The position numbers and the translations under genes were made by a program. Positions 8,862-18,630 of a stretch of 48,741 nt of DNA are shown piece after piece. The stretch is from Dermacoccus abyssi (GTDB lineage: Bacteria; Actinomycetota; Actinomycetes; Actinomycetales; Dermatophilaceae), in assembly GCF_003515945.1 (NCBI RefSeq), contig NZ_QWLM01000020.1, positions 1 to 48,741 on the forward strand, in the 5' to 3' direction. Below the pieces are notes generated by a model. The model was not told where the DNA came from, ran no database searches, and worked only from the letters and a program-made list of their open reading frames with translations. Position 1 is the stretch's first letter; the number at the start of each line of letters is the position of its first letter.

Positions 8862-8883
8862 ATGGGAGCGAAGATGCTCCCGT
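8862..8883. terminator. Short hairpin between convergent genes
   Basis: GGGAGC (8864-8869) pairs with GCTCCC (8876-8881) around a 6-nt loop in the 53-bp gap between the convergent dehydratase and phosphoesterase genes. It may terminate in both directions. No strong U tract follows. Confidence 0.4.
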
Positions 8884-8886
8884 CGG

Positions 8887-9909
8887 TCAGCCGGCCTGCG
8901 TCCGGTAGGGGATGCGGCTCCACTCGAGGACTGCGGGTGAATCGGTCACACTCACCTTGAGCCAGCCCTTGTTGTTGTCCGAACCGTCCACCGTGATGCG
9001 GGTGAGGTTGTTCGCGCTGACCTTGACGCCGTAGAACGAGAGCCACCGCGAGCCGCTCGCCAGCGGCCGGTCGCTGGTGTAGACGTGCGAGTCCCCGTTG
9101 ATGAGGTAGACGGGGCCATGGAACGCGTTCGACTGCTTGACGAGTTCGGCGACAAGTGGCGTGAACGCCGTGTTGTTCTCGTGCGGCACGTCGTACGTCG
9201 GGTCGAACATGTCCGCCTGGAGAGAGACCGCGACGGCGCGGGACTTGTGCTTCTTCGCGTCGGCGAACGTCGAGCGCAGCGCCGCCAGGTTGGTGTTCAT
9301 CCGCGCCTTCTGCTCGGCAACCTGCGCGGGCGTCGCCGCCTTCTCGCCGATACCGGTCCACGGCACGAGGTCGTCGTTCGACCCGACGACGTGCAGCGCG
9401 GCGAAGCTCACCTTCGCCTTGCGCCACGTCACGATCTCCGGGAAGGCGCGGTTGACGCCGTCGATGTGCTGGGGGCGCCCGTTCGTCGTGTTGTTCTTCG
9501 CGAAAAACGTGGAACGGACGGCAGAGAGGCGCTCCAAGGGGTTGTACGAGCCGTTGTTAGGGCGGTGGCAGTCGGTCCACTCGTTGTCGCCGGGGGTGTA
9601 GACGAGCGGGTCGCGGAAACGGTCGAACTGCTTCTTGATCGAGGCGAAGTAGCTGTCGTCGCAGCGCGTCGAGCCGTTCTTGATGTCGCCGACGTGCTGA
9701 ACGAGTCGCACGTCGGGGTCGGCGTTGATCTCGTCGACCCACTTCGGGAACGCCTCGATCTGCGCCTGGCCGTAGGGGACGTCACCGATGACGGCGAAGG
9801 TGTAGCCCGCATGATGCTTCGCGCCGTCAGAGGCCGCAACCGCCTGAGTGGGAGCCATGCCTGCGAGGCAGGCGAGAGCAGCAAGGGCGGCCGGGGTGCA
9901 ATGTTTCAC
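8887..9909 (-). CDS. Secreted metallophosphoesterase
   Basis: The 340-residue product starts with a signal peptide (KHCTPAALAALACLAGMAPTQAVAAS). Calcineurin-like metal-binding motifs follow: VIGDVPYG, VQHVGDIKNG, YTPGDNEW and LINGDSHVY, which supply the Asp, Asn and His ligands of a dinuclear centre. The protein is expected outside the membrane, acting on an unknown phosphoester. The frame is open to 9996, but GTG 9909 is preferred because GGAGG lies 6 nt upstream and the signal peptide begins there. The start codon sits inside a parS-like site (9902-9917). The gene is monocistronic, with convergent and terminator-separated neighbours. Confidence 0.88.
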   Translation of the reverse strand: MKHCTPAALAALACLAGMAPTQAVAASDGAKHHAGYTFAVIGDVPYGQAQIEAFPKWVDEINADPDVRLVQHVGDIKNGSTRCDDSYFASIKKQFDRFRDPLVYTPGDNEWTDCHRPNNGSYNPLERLSAVRSTFFAKNNTTNGRPQHIDGVNRAFPEIVTWRKAKVSFAALHVVGSNDDLVPWTGIGEKAATPAQVAEQKARMNTNLAALRSTFADAKKHKSRAVAVSLQADMFDPTYDVPHENNTAFTPLVAELVKQSNAFHGPVYLINGDSHVYTSDRPLASGSRWLSFYGVKVSANNLTRITVDGSDNNKGWLKVSVTDSPAVLEWSRIPYRTQAG

Positions 9910-9917
9910 GTGAATCC
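9902..9917. promoter_or_regulatory. parS-like site 1
   Basis: TGTTTCACGTGAATCC matches the ParB target TGTTTCACGTGAAACA at 14 of 16 positions. The central CACGTG also supplies the GTG start codon of the phosphoesterase gene on the minus strand. Confidence 0.5.
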
Positions 9918-10019
9918 TCCAAGTCAAGGTGCGGACAGCCCCTGCATCCCACGCCTCCGACCTGACGACGGCGAGTCGCCGGCGCGAACGGGACATGAAC
10001 GACTCGGGCCATGGGAGCG

Positions 10020-10062
10020 AAACACCCTCGGTGGGAGCGCCGTTACGCTCACGAGGGTGTTT
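10020..10062. terminator. Terminator downstream of the ABC permease gene
   Basis: An 11-bp perfect stem, AAACACCCTCG (10020-10030) with CGAGGGTGTTT (10052-10062), has an inner GAGCG/CGCTC stem (10035-10039 with 10046-10050). It is flanked by A and T runs on both sides. It lies 49 nt past the permease stop codon and is well placed to end that operon. Confidence 0.75.
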
Positions 10063-10110
10063 TGCTCGCCGTCGGCGACCGAGGCCCGCCGGACGGTCAG
10101 TCGACCTGGG

Positions 10111-11052
10111 TCAGGACGACTTCACCTCTCGCTTGTTGAGGCGGATGAATCCGATGACCATCGGAAGGACGAGCCACAGCACGTGCGCGACGGCGAACTT
10201 CGCCCACCCTTCGTTCGACATCGTGCCGTTGTAGAGCGGCTGCGTCGTGAGGTTGAGGTCGATCCACTCACCGACCGTGCGCATCGTCTCGCCGAACGAC
10301 GTCACGATGCTCACGAGGATCGGGATGAACAGGTACGAACAGATCGCGGCCGGGGTGTTCTGGAAAGCCAGGCCGAATGCGATACCGATCGAGACCGCGA
10401 TGAGCTGCGCCAGCACGTTGCCGCCCACGGCGCCCCACGACATCGTCCAGTTGGCGTCGTGACCGAACGCCGCCTGGGCGATGAGCGTCGTCGCTGCACC
10501 GATCGCGAACGCAAAGATGATGGAGAGGGCGCCGAACAGCAGGCCCACGGCCCACTTCGCGAGGACGACACGGGAGCGTCGCGGCTCGAGCGTGAACGTG
10601 ACGAGCGCCGTGCGCTGCGACCACTCACTCGTCACGGTGAGGATGCCCAGGATCGGCAGTAGGAAGCCCATCGGGATGCCTGCGGCGGCAACGAAGTTGC
10701 CGAACTCCGGCGACGTCCGACGCCCGTTCACCATCACGGCGACGGACGCGATGATGATGAGGACGCCCATGGCGATGAGGAGCCACTTGCCGGCGCGCGT
10801 GTCGATCATCTTGCGCATCTCGACGGCGAAGAGGCGCCCGAAGGAGACCGGGGACGTGCGTCCCTCGTCACCGAGTCGGCTTGGCAGGCGTGATTGGGTC
10901 GGAGCGCCGCTGCCCTGCTGGGGGGTGAACTGCGCGCCCTGAGGAGCCTGCTGGGGCACCTGCGCGCCCGGGCCGCCCGCCATAGCGGGCTGCTGCTGCG
11001 GCGGGTAGTGCGCTCCGCCCTGCGGCTGGTTCGGGTTCATGGGGGTGCTCAT
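10111..11052 (-). CDS. ABC-2 type transporter permease
   Basis: The 313-residue product begins with a 70-residue Pro/Gln/Gly-rich hydrophilic segment and then carries about six membrane helices (first at KWLLIAMGVLIIIASVAVMV, last at FAVAHVLWLVLPMVIGFIRL). This layout fits an ABC-2 exporter membrane subunit. It overlaps the ATPase gene by 4 nt (ATGA), so the two are co-translated. The substrate is unknown; related pairs export lipids, antibiotics or peptides. The low-complexity N-terminal tail resembles those of the TM2 and Q-rich proteins at 21-23 kb, a style common in Micrococcales. Confidence 0.85.
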   Translation of the reverse strand: MSTPMNPNQPQGGAHYPPQQQPAMAGGPGAQVPQQAPQGAQFTPQQGSGAPTQSRLPSRLGDEGRTSPVSFGRLFAVEMRKMIDTRAGKWLLIAMGVLIIIASVAVMVNGRRTSPEFGNFVAAAGIPMGFLLPILGILTVTSEWSQRTALVTFTLEPRRSRVVLAKWAVGLLFGALSIIFAFAIGAATTLIAQAAFGHDANWTMSWGAVGGNVLAQLIAVSIGIAFGLAFQNTPAAICSYLFIPILVSIVTSFGETMRTVGEWIDLNLTTQPLYNGTMSNEGWAKFAVAHVLWLVLPMVIGFIRLNKREVKSS

Positions 11053-11942
11053 CGCGCAACCTCTCGGGAGTCGGCGGCGGTCAGGTTGAGGAACATCTCT
11101 TCGAGGCCGGAGCCGCCGGCCTGGCCGAGCTGGACGAGGACGATGCCGTTCGCGGCAGCGACCTTGCCCACCTCGATGGGTTCGGCCGGCGTGTGGATGC
11201 CGGTCTGCGTGCGCTGCACGGGAATGTTCGCGGCCTGCAGCGCGGAGGCGAGGGCAGCGTCGTCGGTGCTGTGGGCGTTGGTGCCCGCACCGCGCAGCAG
11301 CTCCCGCTTCGTGCCCTGACGCACGATGCGGCCGCGGCCGATCATGACGAGGTCGTCGGCGATCTGCTCGACCTCGTGGAGCAGGTGGCTCGACAGGAGC
11401 ACGGTGCCGCCACGCTCGGCGTAGGAGCGCAGGAGGCCACGCATCCAGCGGATACCGGCCGGGTCGAGGCCGTTGGCCGGCTCGTCGAGGATGAGCACCT
11501 CGGGGTCACCGAGCAGCGCGTGCCCGATGCCGAGGCGCTGACGCATACCGAGCGAGTAGTCGCCCACGCGACGCTTCGCCTCCGGCGGCGTGAGGCCGAC
11601 GACGTCGAGAATTTCGTCGACGCGGTCGGTGCCGAGGCCCATCGTCTTGGCACCGAGCGTGAGCACCTCACGGCCGGTGCGTCCGGCGTGCTGAGCACTC
11701 GCGTCGAGCAGGACACCGACGTGGCGTCCAGGGTTCGTCAGTTCGTCGTACTTCTTTCCCAGGATGGTGGCGTGGCCGCTCGTGGGCGGCGTCAGCCCCG
11801 TCATCATGCGCATGCACGTCGACTTACCGGCACCGTTCGGGCCGAGGAAGCCGGTGACTCGGCCCGGCTCGGCCTTGAAGGTGACGTTGTCGACGGCCAC
11901 GGTTCCCCCGTAGCTCTTGGTCAACGCCTCTACTGTGATCAT
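11049..11942 (-). CDS. ABC transporter ATP-binding protein
   Basis: A 297-residue ATPase with Walker A GPNGAGKST (residues 34-42), a degenerate signature YSLGMRQRLGIGHALL, and Walker B VLILDEPANGLDP with the switch histidine in LLSSHLL. It energises the permease encoded immediately downstream with a 4-nt overlap. The C-terminal 80 residues after GTKRELL form the extra domain common in drug- or lantibiotic-exporter ATPases. Its ATG is preceded by TAGGGT with 7 nt between, so the transcript may be leaderless. Confidence 0.93.
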   Translation of the reverse strand: MITVEALTKSYGGTVAVDNVTFKAEPGRVTGFLGPNGAGKSTCMRMMTGLTPPTSGHATILGKKYDELTNPGRHVGVLLDASAQHAGRTGREVLTLGAKTMGLGTDRVDEILDVVGLTPPEAKRRVGDYSLGMRQRLGIGHALLGDPEVLILDEPANGLDPAGIRWMRGLLRSYAERGGTVLLSSHLLHEVEQIADDLVMIGRGRIVRQGTKRELLRGAGTNAHSTDDAALASALQAANIPVQRTQTGIHTPAEPIEVGKVAAANGIVLVQLGQAGGSGLEEMFLNLTAADSREVAR

Positions 11943-11949
11943 GCTTCAA

Positions 11950-11955
11950 ACCCTA
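11950..11955 (-). promoter_or_regulatory. -10-like TAGGGT before the ABC operon
   Basis: On the minus strand TAGGGT ends 7 nt before the ATG at 11942, with no Shine-Dalgarno sequence between them. This matches the recurrent leaderless arrangement seen at several other genes in the window. Confidence 0.45.
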
Positions 11956-12015
11956 GGCGCCTGACACTGCGTGAGACCTGAGGGACATCCCCCATTTCGA
12001 CCCTTCGTCGAAAAT

Positions 12016-12055
12016 TCATCCTCAGGGTGGACACGGCGTCATCCTCAGGGTGGAC
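12016..12055. repeat. Tandem 17-bp direct repeat upstream of the ABC operon
   Basis: TCATCCTCAGGGTGGAC occurs at 12016-12032 and again at 12039-12055, a 23-bp period (about two helical turns). A weaker inverted relative, CCTGAGGGACATCC, lies at 11977-11990. The copies lie in the divergent gap between the exporter operon and the pentapeptide gene and look like binding sites for a dimeric regulator. No regulator gene is adjacent. Confidence 0.55.
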
Positions 12056-12127
12056 CCGCGACGGCGCTCGCCGATCTTTGAGTACGAGAGTGACTCCCCC
12101 GTCACGCTCATACCCAAAGACGAAACA

Positions 12128-12736
12128 ATGTTTCGCATGGTCGACTCCTCGCTCACCGAGAACGAACGCTTCGTCGAAGTGGACTTCTACGACACCGATC
12201 TCGACGGCCGACGCTTCATCTCCTGCCGCTTCAACGGCTGCGACTTCACGGAGAAGACGATGGCCGCCACGGTGTTCGAAGGGTGCGCGTTCTTCAACTG
12301 TCGGTTCAACGACGCGCAGCTCGAGCAGGTCGCGTTCACCGGGTGCACGTTGAGCGACTGCGGGTTCTTCATGGCGACGCTCGCCGGGTGCAAGCTCTCG
12401 GGTTCGACGTTCGCCGACTGCTCGTGGACCCACGCCGTCGTCCGCGGTGGGCAGTGGCCGATGGTGACGATGCGCCAGGCGAAGCTCGACGGGCTCGACC
12501 TGTCGGACGTGCGCTTGGCCGAGGCCGATCTCAGCGAGTCGTCACTCAAGCGCGTCGTCTTCGACGACGCCGACCTCACCGGCGCGACGCTGCGCGGCTG
12601 CGACCTGCGCGAGGCGGACCTGCGCGGCGCGAGGGTCGACAGCGTCAACCTCGCCGGGGCCCGCTTCGGCAGCACACGGATGGACGTCGACGGAGCGCTG
12701 GCCGTCGCGGTGGCGCAGGGCATCGTCATCGGTTGA
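12128..12736 (+). CDS. Pentapeptide-repeat protein
   Basis: The product (about 202 residues) is built almost entirely of A(D/N)LxX-type pentapeptide repeats, clearest at about residues 120-190 (ADLSESSLKRVVFDDADLTGATLRGCDLREADLRGA). Such repeats fold into a right-handed beta-helix. Some members (MfpA, Qnr) mimic DNA and protect gyrase from quinolones, but most have no known target, so resistance is not implied. Repeats in the first half are Cys-rich (SCRFNGCDF, EGCAFFNC). The start is uncertain: the frame extends to a GTG at 12050, but that overlaps the tandem direct repeats, so ATG 12128 is favoured. It is divergent from the ABC exporter operon. Confidence 0.8.
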   Translation: MFRMVDSSLTENERFVEVDFYDTDLDGRRFISCRFNGCDFTEKTMAATVFEGCAFFNCRFNDAQLEQVAFTGCTLSDCGFFMATLAGCKLSGSTFADCSWTHAVVRGGQWPMVTMRQAKLDGLDLSDVRLAEADLSESSLKRVVFDDADLTGATLRGCDLREADLRGARVDSVNLAGARFGSTRMDVDGALAVAVAQGIVIG

Positions 12737-12756
12737 GAGACGACGCCCTGGACACA

Positions 12757-12793
12757 CGTCGTCGCACGAGCGGACGTTCCACGTGCGACGACA
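12757..12793. terminator. Bidirectional terminator hairpin
   Basis: GTCGTCGCACG (12758-12768) pairs perfectly with CGTGCGACGAC (12782-12792) around a 13-nt loop. It lies in the 65-bp gap between the convergent pentapeptide and mmsA genes. Confidence 0.65.
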
Positions 12794-12801
12794 GTGCTCA
12801 C

Positions 12802-14295
12802 TCAGTGCGTCGGGAAGCCCAGGTCGACCTGGCTCTCGGTCGGCTCCGGCCAGCGCGACGTGACGACCTTGCGGCGCGTGTAGAAGTTGAACGCCTCGGG
12901 GCCGTACATGTGTGTGTCGCCGAAGAGCGACTTCTTCCAGCCGCCGAAGCTGAACGAGCCGACCGGCACGGGGATGGGCACGTTGACGCCCACCATGCCC
13001 ACCTCGATGGCGTACTCGAACTCACGCGCGCTCTTGCCGTCACGCGTGAAGATGGCGACGCCGTTGGCAAACTGGTTGTCGTTGACGAGCTTCACGGCCT
13101 CCTCGAAGGTGTCGACGCGCACGACCGACAGCACGGGCCCGAAGATCTCCTCGTCGTAGACCTTCATGCCGGGCCGCACGTTGTCGACGAGGCTCGTGCC
13201 GATGAAGAAGCCGTCGCCGTCGAAGGTCTTATCGCGGCCGTCGACGACGACCGTGGCCCCCTCACCGGCGGCGCCCCCGACGTAGGAGGCGACGCGGTCA
13301 CGCGCCTCGGCGGTGATGAGGGGGCCCATTTCCGAGGCTTCGTCGGTGCCGTCGCCGATGGTGAGCTTCTTCATGCGCTCGGCGATCTTCTCGACGAGCG
13401 GGTCGGCCACCTCGCCGACGGCGACGAGGACGGAGACCGCCATGCAGCGCTCGCCCGCGGAACCGTACGCGGCGGAGACGGCGGCGTCAGCGGCGCCGTC
13501 GAGTTCGGCGTCGGGCATGACGACCATGTGGTTCTTCGCGCCGCCGAGTGCCTGAACCCGCTTGCCCTTGCCCGCTGCTCGCTCGTAGACGTACTGGGCG
13601 ATGGGGGTGGAGCCGACGAAGGAGACGGCCGCGACGTCGTCGTGGTCGAGGATGCCGTCGACGGCTTCCTTGTCACCGTTGACGACGTTGAGCACGCCGT
13701 CGGGAAGACCGGCTTCGCTGAACGCCTCGGCTAGCCAGAGGGCCGCTGAGGGGTCGCGCTCGCTCGGCTTGAGGATGACGGTGTTGCCGGCGGCTATCGC
13801 CGTCGTCACCATCCACAGCGGCACCATGGCGGGGAAGTTGAAGGGCGTGATGCACGCGACGACGCCGACGGGCTGGCGCACGGAGTGAACGTCGACGCCT
13901 GTCGAGATCTGCTCGGAGTAGTCGCCCTTGAGGTGGTGCATGAGGCCGGCGCAGAACTCGACGTTCTCGAGGCCGCGCGTCACCTCGCCGGCGGCGTCGG
14001 AGACGACCTTGCCGTGCTCACTCGTGATGATGCGGGCGAGTTCGTCGCTGCGCGCCGTGATGATCTCGCGGAGCTTGAACATGACGGGGGTGCGTTTCGT
14101 CAGACCCGTGTCGCGCCAGCCGGGCAGCGCGGCGCGGGCGGCCGCGACGGCCGTGTCGAGTTCGCCGGGCGACGCGAGCGCCACCCGTCCGGTGACCTGG
14201 CCGGTGGCGGGGTTGAACACGTCGCCCTCGCGACCCGATTCCCCTGCGACCCGTGGTCCGTTGATCCAGTGCCCGATCTGCGTGACGTCTGCCAT
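12802..14295 (-). CDS. mmsA: Methylmalonate-semialdehyde dehydrogenase (CoA-acylating)
   Basis: This 497-residue aldehyde dehydrogenase converts methylmalonate or malonate semialdehyde to propionyl- or acetyl-CoA with NAD and CoA, in valine and myo-inositol breakdown. Family marks are the N-terminus IGHWINGPRVAGESG, the ACITPFNFPAMVPLWM cofactor segment, the motif LGGAKNHMVV, the catalytic Cys in GSAGERCMAVSV, and the ending GWKKSLFGDTHMYGPEAFNFYTRRKVVTSRW, which is diagnostic for MmsA against other ALDHs (it lacks the usual general-base Glu at the LGGAKN position). GGAAGGGGG precedes ATG 14295. No inositol or valine genes are adjacent, so the pathway partner must lie elsewhere. Confidence 0.93.
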   Translation of the reverse strand: MADVTQIGHWINGPRVAGESGREGDVFNPATGQVTGRVALASPGELDTAVAAARAALPGWRDTGLTKRTPVMFKLREIITARSDELARIITSEHGKVVSDAAGEVTRGLENVEFCAGLMHHLKGDYSEQISTGVDVHSVRQPVGVVACITPFNFPAMVPLWMVTTAIAAGNTVILKPSERDPSAALWLAEAFSEAGLPDGVLNVVNGDKEAVDGILDHDDVAAVSFVGSTPIAQYVYERAAGKGKRVQALGGAKNHMVVMPDAELDGAADAAVSAAYGSAGERCMAVSVLVAVGEVADPLVEKIAERMKKLTIGDGTDEASEMGPLITAEARDRVASYVGGAAGEGATVVVDGRDKTFDGDGFFIGTSLVDNVRPGMKVYDEEIFGPVLSVVRVDTFEEAVKLVNDNQFANGVAIFTRDGKSAREFEYAIEVGMVGVNVPIPVPVGSFSFGGWKKSLFGDTHMYGPEAFNFYTRRKVVTSRWPEPTESQVDLGFPTH

Positions 14296-14411
14296 GTGAG
14301 CGCCCCCTTCCTCGTCGTTTCGACCCTATGACGGGGCAGTGCGGGCGCGGGGCGAGCGCAGCGACCGAAATCCGCGTCGTCCGGGCGCCAGCGCGCCGAG
14401 GGGCTCCCCCG

Positions 14412-14417
14412 TAGGCT
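14412..14417 (+). promoter_or_regulatory. -10-like TAGGCT before recQ
   Basis: TAGGCT is followed by 7 nt and then ATG 14425, with no ribosome-binding site. This suggests a leaderless transcript. Confidence 0.45.
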
Positions 14418-14424
14418 GGCCGCG

Positions 14425-16302
<1,878 letters not shown>

Positions 16303-16316
16303 CGGACGCTTTCGAC

Positions 16317-16814
16317 TCAGGCCTGCGCTGCTGTTTTCGCCGCCTCCCAGCTCCCGAAGTGCTGACGGACGGCAGCGCCGCTCGGGCGCTTCGCGCCTGC
16401 TGCGGTCCGCTCCTTCGCCCACACGATGTACTGCGCGAACGAGTCCGACGTCACGGATCGGTTGTCGCCATCCGCTGCAGCGTCAAGGAATTCGGCGACA
16501 GCGGAACGGTAGTCGTCGTCGCTGAACGAGCCGGTTCCACGGGTTCGGCCCGAGTTCGTCGTGAGGCCGAGGCTCGTCATGGCCGTACTCCACGAGCCGT
16601 TGCCCAGGCGCTTCATGAGGGTCTGCGATGTCGGCGGCCAGATCGCAACGCCCGGTTTCGCGACAATGCGCTTCTCTGCAAGGTAGTCGGCCCGAGCCGA
16701 GTCGTACTGCGCGGCCGACAGCGAACGCTCCCCCGGCGTCGGCGACTGCCCGACGGCGCGCTCGTGAAGGAGGCGATAAGCCGCCTCGGGGGTCTCGTCA
16801 CCGTCTGCATTCAC
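16317..16814 (-). CDS. Protein with homing-endonuclease-associated (HNH_repeat-like) repeats
   Basis: The product is 165 residues from GTG 16814. Two copies of a W-centred helical repeat are visible: one ending LMKRLGNGSWSTAMTSLGL (about residues 65-83) and one ending AAVRQHFGSWEAAKTAAQA (the C-terminus). The pattern P-S-x-x-x-(I/V)-x-x-x-F-G-S-W-x-x-A-x-x-A matches the homing-endonuclease-associated repeat, a small DNA-binding unit found beside HNH or LAGLIDADG nucleases. No nuclease domain is present, so this may be a stand-alone DNA-binding or regulatory protein. The frame extends further upstream, but only as antisense shadow of the PfpI gene. It is convergent with recQ (14-nt gap). Confidence 0.65.
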   Translation of the reverse strand: MNADGDETPEAAYRLLHERAVGQSPTPGERSLSAAQYDSARADYLAEKRIVAKPGVAIWPPTSQTLMKRLGNGSWSTAMTSLGLTTNSGRTRGTGSFSDDDYRSAVAEFLDAAADGDNRSVTSDSFAQYIVWAKERTAAGAKRPSGAAVRQHFGSWEAAKTAAQA

Positions 16815-16922
16815 CGTGCCATTGTGCGCCGCCCGCCCACGATGCGGAGCGCTCGCCCCGCACGACCGCGGCCGCCCGCAACTCCACCCGTGCGGGCGTT
16901 GGCGTGCCCCGCACTGTCCAAT

Positions 16923-16928
16923 TACGTT
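16923..16928 (+). promoter_or_regulatory. -10-like TACGTT before the DJ-1/PfpI gene
   Basis: TACGTT lies 6 nt upstream of ATG 16935. The spacer GGAGAC could also serve as a ribosome site, though it would be very close to the start. Confidence 0.35.
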
Positions 16929-16934
16929 GGAGAC

Positions 16935-17459
16935 ATGGCAAAGATCGCTTTTCTCACCGCATCCGAAGGCATCGAAAAGGTCGAGCTGACCGAGCCCTGG
17001 AAGGGCGTCACCGACGCCGGTTTCACCGCCGAACTGCTCTCCCTCGAGAGCGGCGAGGTCCAGCTGTTCAACCACCTCGACAAGGCTGACACGCAGAAGG
17101 TCGACATCGAGGTGTCGAAGGCGAACGTCGACGACTACGCCGCGCTCGTGCTGCCCGGCGGCGTCGCCAACCCTGACGCGCTGCGCCTCGACGAGGACGC
17201 CGTCACCTTCGTCAAGAACTTCGTGGCGTCGGGCAAGCCGGTCGCCGCGATCTGTCACGCACCGTGGGTGCTCGTCGAGGCCGACGTCGTGCGCGGCAAG
17301 CGCCTCGCGTCGTTCCCGAGCGTGCAGACCGACATCCGCAACGCCGGCGGCGAGTGGGTCGACGAGACGGTCGTCGTCGACGGCAACCTCATCACGAGCC
17401 GCAACCCCGACGACCTGCCCGCGTTCAACAAGGCCATCCTCGACGCGGTCAAGGCATAG
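16935..17459 (+). CDS. DJ-1/PfpI family protein (general stress protein 18 type)
   Basis: The 174-residue product has the DJ-1/PfpI fold. The nucleophilic Cys lies in AAICHAPWVL, with the following His in the elbow and the conserved Glu near ASEGIEKVEL. Family members (PfpI, YhbO, YfkM) are cytosolic and linked to glyoxal repair, deglycase or protease activity and general stress survival; the exact activity is disputed in the literature. Length and ending (LITSRNPDDLPAFNKAILDAV) are typical. ATG 16935 is the first start that gives the canonical MAKIAFLTASEG beginning. Confidence 0.9.
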   Translation: MAKIAFLTASEGIEKVELTEPWKGVTDAGFTAELLSLESGEVQLFNHLDKADTQKVDIEVSKANVDDYAALVLPGGVANPDALRLDEDAVTFVKNFVASGKPVAAICHAPWVLVEADVVRGKRLASFPSVQTDIRNAGGEWVDETVVVDGNLITSRNPDDLPAFNKAILDAVKA

Positions 17460-17503
17460 ACCTGACTCCAGCTGCGAACACTGACGACGTCGGTGCCACC
17501 CGC

Positions 17504-17509
17504 TACTGT
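17504..17509 (+). promoter_or_regulatory. -10-like TACTGT before the HAD hydrolase gene
   Basis: TACTGT is followed by 6 nt and GTG 17516, with no ribosome site. This fits the leaderless pattern. Confidence 0.45.
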
Positions 17510-17515
17510 CGCGGT

Positions 17516-18235
17516 GTGTGCATCGACGTCGTCGTTTTCGACCTCGACGGCACTCTCGTCGACCACGAGGGCGCCGTCGTTCGTGCGCTGCACGACTGGC
17601 TCCCCCGTATCGGAGTAGCCCCCGACGCGGTACCCCCGCTCGTCAGCACTTGGTTCGCCACCGAGGAGCGGCACTTCGCCTCATGGCGCTCCGGCGAGAT
17701 CAGTTTCGCCGAGCAACGCCGTCGGCGACTGCGCGACGTGCTTCCCCTCATCGGACGCTCCGTCCCCGACGACGCCGAGTTGGATCGGATCTTCGAGGAC
17801 TTCCTCCACGCCTACGAGCGCGGATGGCGCGCTTTCGACGATGCCATCCCCTGCCTCGACACCCTTGCCGCCCACGACCTCCGCCTCGCCGTCCTCACCA
17901 ATGGCACGCAAACCCAGCAGACGGAAAAGCTGCGACGCACGGGCCTCGACGGTTACGTGGAGCGCGTCTTCACCGCCGAAGGTCTTGGCGTCGCCAAGCC
18001 GCGGCCTGAGGTCTACCTCCGGGTCTGTGCTGCGCTGGGGGTGGAGCCGTCACACACGCTCCACGTCGGCGATCACCCCGACCTTGACGTGCGCGCTCCG
18101 CGAGAGGTGGGCCTGCAGGTGCTTCATCTCGACCGCCATGACACCCATCTCGAGTCGCCACGCATCAGCACCTTGCGCGATCTCCCGAGGCTTCTGGATG
18201 GTCAGTCGAAAATCGCCGGGACGGCGTTGAACTGA
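17516..18235 (+). CDS. HAD-superfamily hydrolase
   Basis: The 239-residue phosphatase-like protein has all four HAD motifs: VVVFDLDGTLVDHEG (nucleophile D9 and D11), LAVLTNGTQTQQTEK (motif II Thr), a Lys in VAKPRPEVY, and HVGDHPDLDVRAPREVG (motif IV). The cap region between residues 25 and 90 is helical (C1 type), as in phosphoglycolate phosphatase or haloacid dehalogenase relatives; the substrate cannot be assigned. GTG 17516 is chosen because it starts just before the first motif and follows a leaderless-type -10 box. The 3' end overlaps the convergent Nudix gene by 34 nt. Confidence 0.85.
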   Translation: MCIDVVVFDLDGTLVDHEGAVVRALHDWLPRIGVAPDAVPPLVSTWFATEERHFASWRSGEISFAEQRRRRLRDVLPLIGRSVPDDAELDRIFEDFLHAYERGWRAFDDAIPCLDTLAAHDLRLAVLTNGTQTQQTEKLRRTGLDGYVERVFTAEGLGVAKPRPEVYLRVCAALGVEPSHTLHVGDHPDLDVRAPREVGLQVLHLDRHDTHLESPRISTLRDLPRLLDGQSKIAGTALN

Positions 18236-18624
18236 AGCATTGGCGCGAGCAGGACGCCGGGTGGCGGGGTGCGCAGTTCGGCCTCGGTGAACCAGCGCAG
18301 CTCGTCGATCTCCGCCGCGACGGCAGGCACCTGCGTCAGGACGCCGCGGTAGGTGAAGACGTGCGACTCCAGCGCGTGGCCGGGCTCGTTGGCGGCGTCC
18401 GACGAGAAGCGGCCGAGGGCGTCGAGGTCGTCCGGCGTGACATCGAGCTCCAGCTCCTCGTCCACCTCGCGCGCCGCCGTGTCGATGAACTCCTCGCCCG
18501 CCTCCGGCTTCCCGCCGGGCAGCATGAACCGCTCCGTCCCGCGCTTGCGGACGGTCAAGACGCGCCCCTCGGCGTCCCGAAAGACGACGGCGGCAACCCG
18601 GATCAACAGCGAATTCGAGGACAT
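18202..18624 (-). CDS. Nudix hydrolase (MutT-like)
   Basis: The 140-residue product has a full Nudix box beginning GGKPEAGEEFIDTAAREVDEE (residues 37-57), matching G-x5-E-x7-R-E-V-x-E-E-x-E, preceded by VLTVRKRGTERFMLP. It hydrolyses a nucleoside diphosphate linked to another moiety, possibly an oxidised dNTP; the substrate is not readable. ATG 18624 is 6 nt after TAGCCT on the minus strand, a leaderless arrangement. Its tail overlaps the HAD gene tail to tail, so the two mRNAs are antisense to each other over 34 nt. Confidence 0.88.
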   Translation of the reverse strand: MSSNSLLIRVAAVVFRDAEGRVLTVRKRGTERFMLPGGKPEAGEEFIDTAAREVDEELELDVTPDDLDALGRFSSDAANEPGHALESHVFTYRGVLTQVPAVAAEIDELRWFTEAELRTPPPGVLLAPMLQFNAVPAIFD

Positions 18625-18630
18625 GCACCG

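Noticed and set aside
9085-10662. A 525-codon plus-strand open frame
   Set aside because: It runs antisense through the phosphoesterase, a terminator and the ABC permease gene; no domain pattern.
12128-12736. Quinolone-resistance (Qnr/MfpA) protein
   Set aside because: Pentapeptide repeats are present but many such proteins have no gyrase link, and no diagnostic loop features could be identified.
12758-12792. Operator for mmsA
   Set aside because: The hairpin lies between two convergent stop codons, so it is a terminator.
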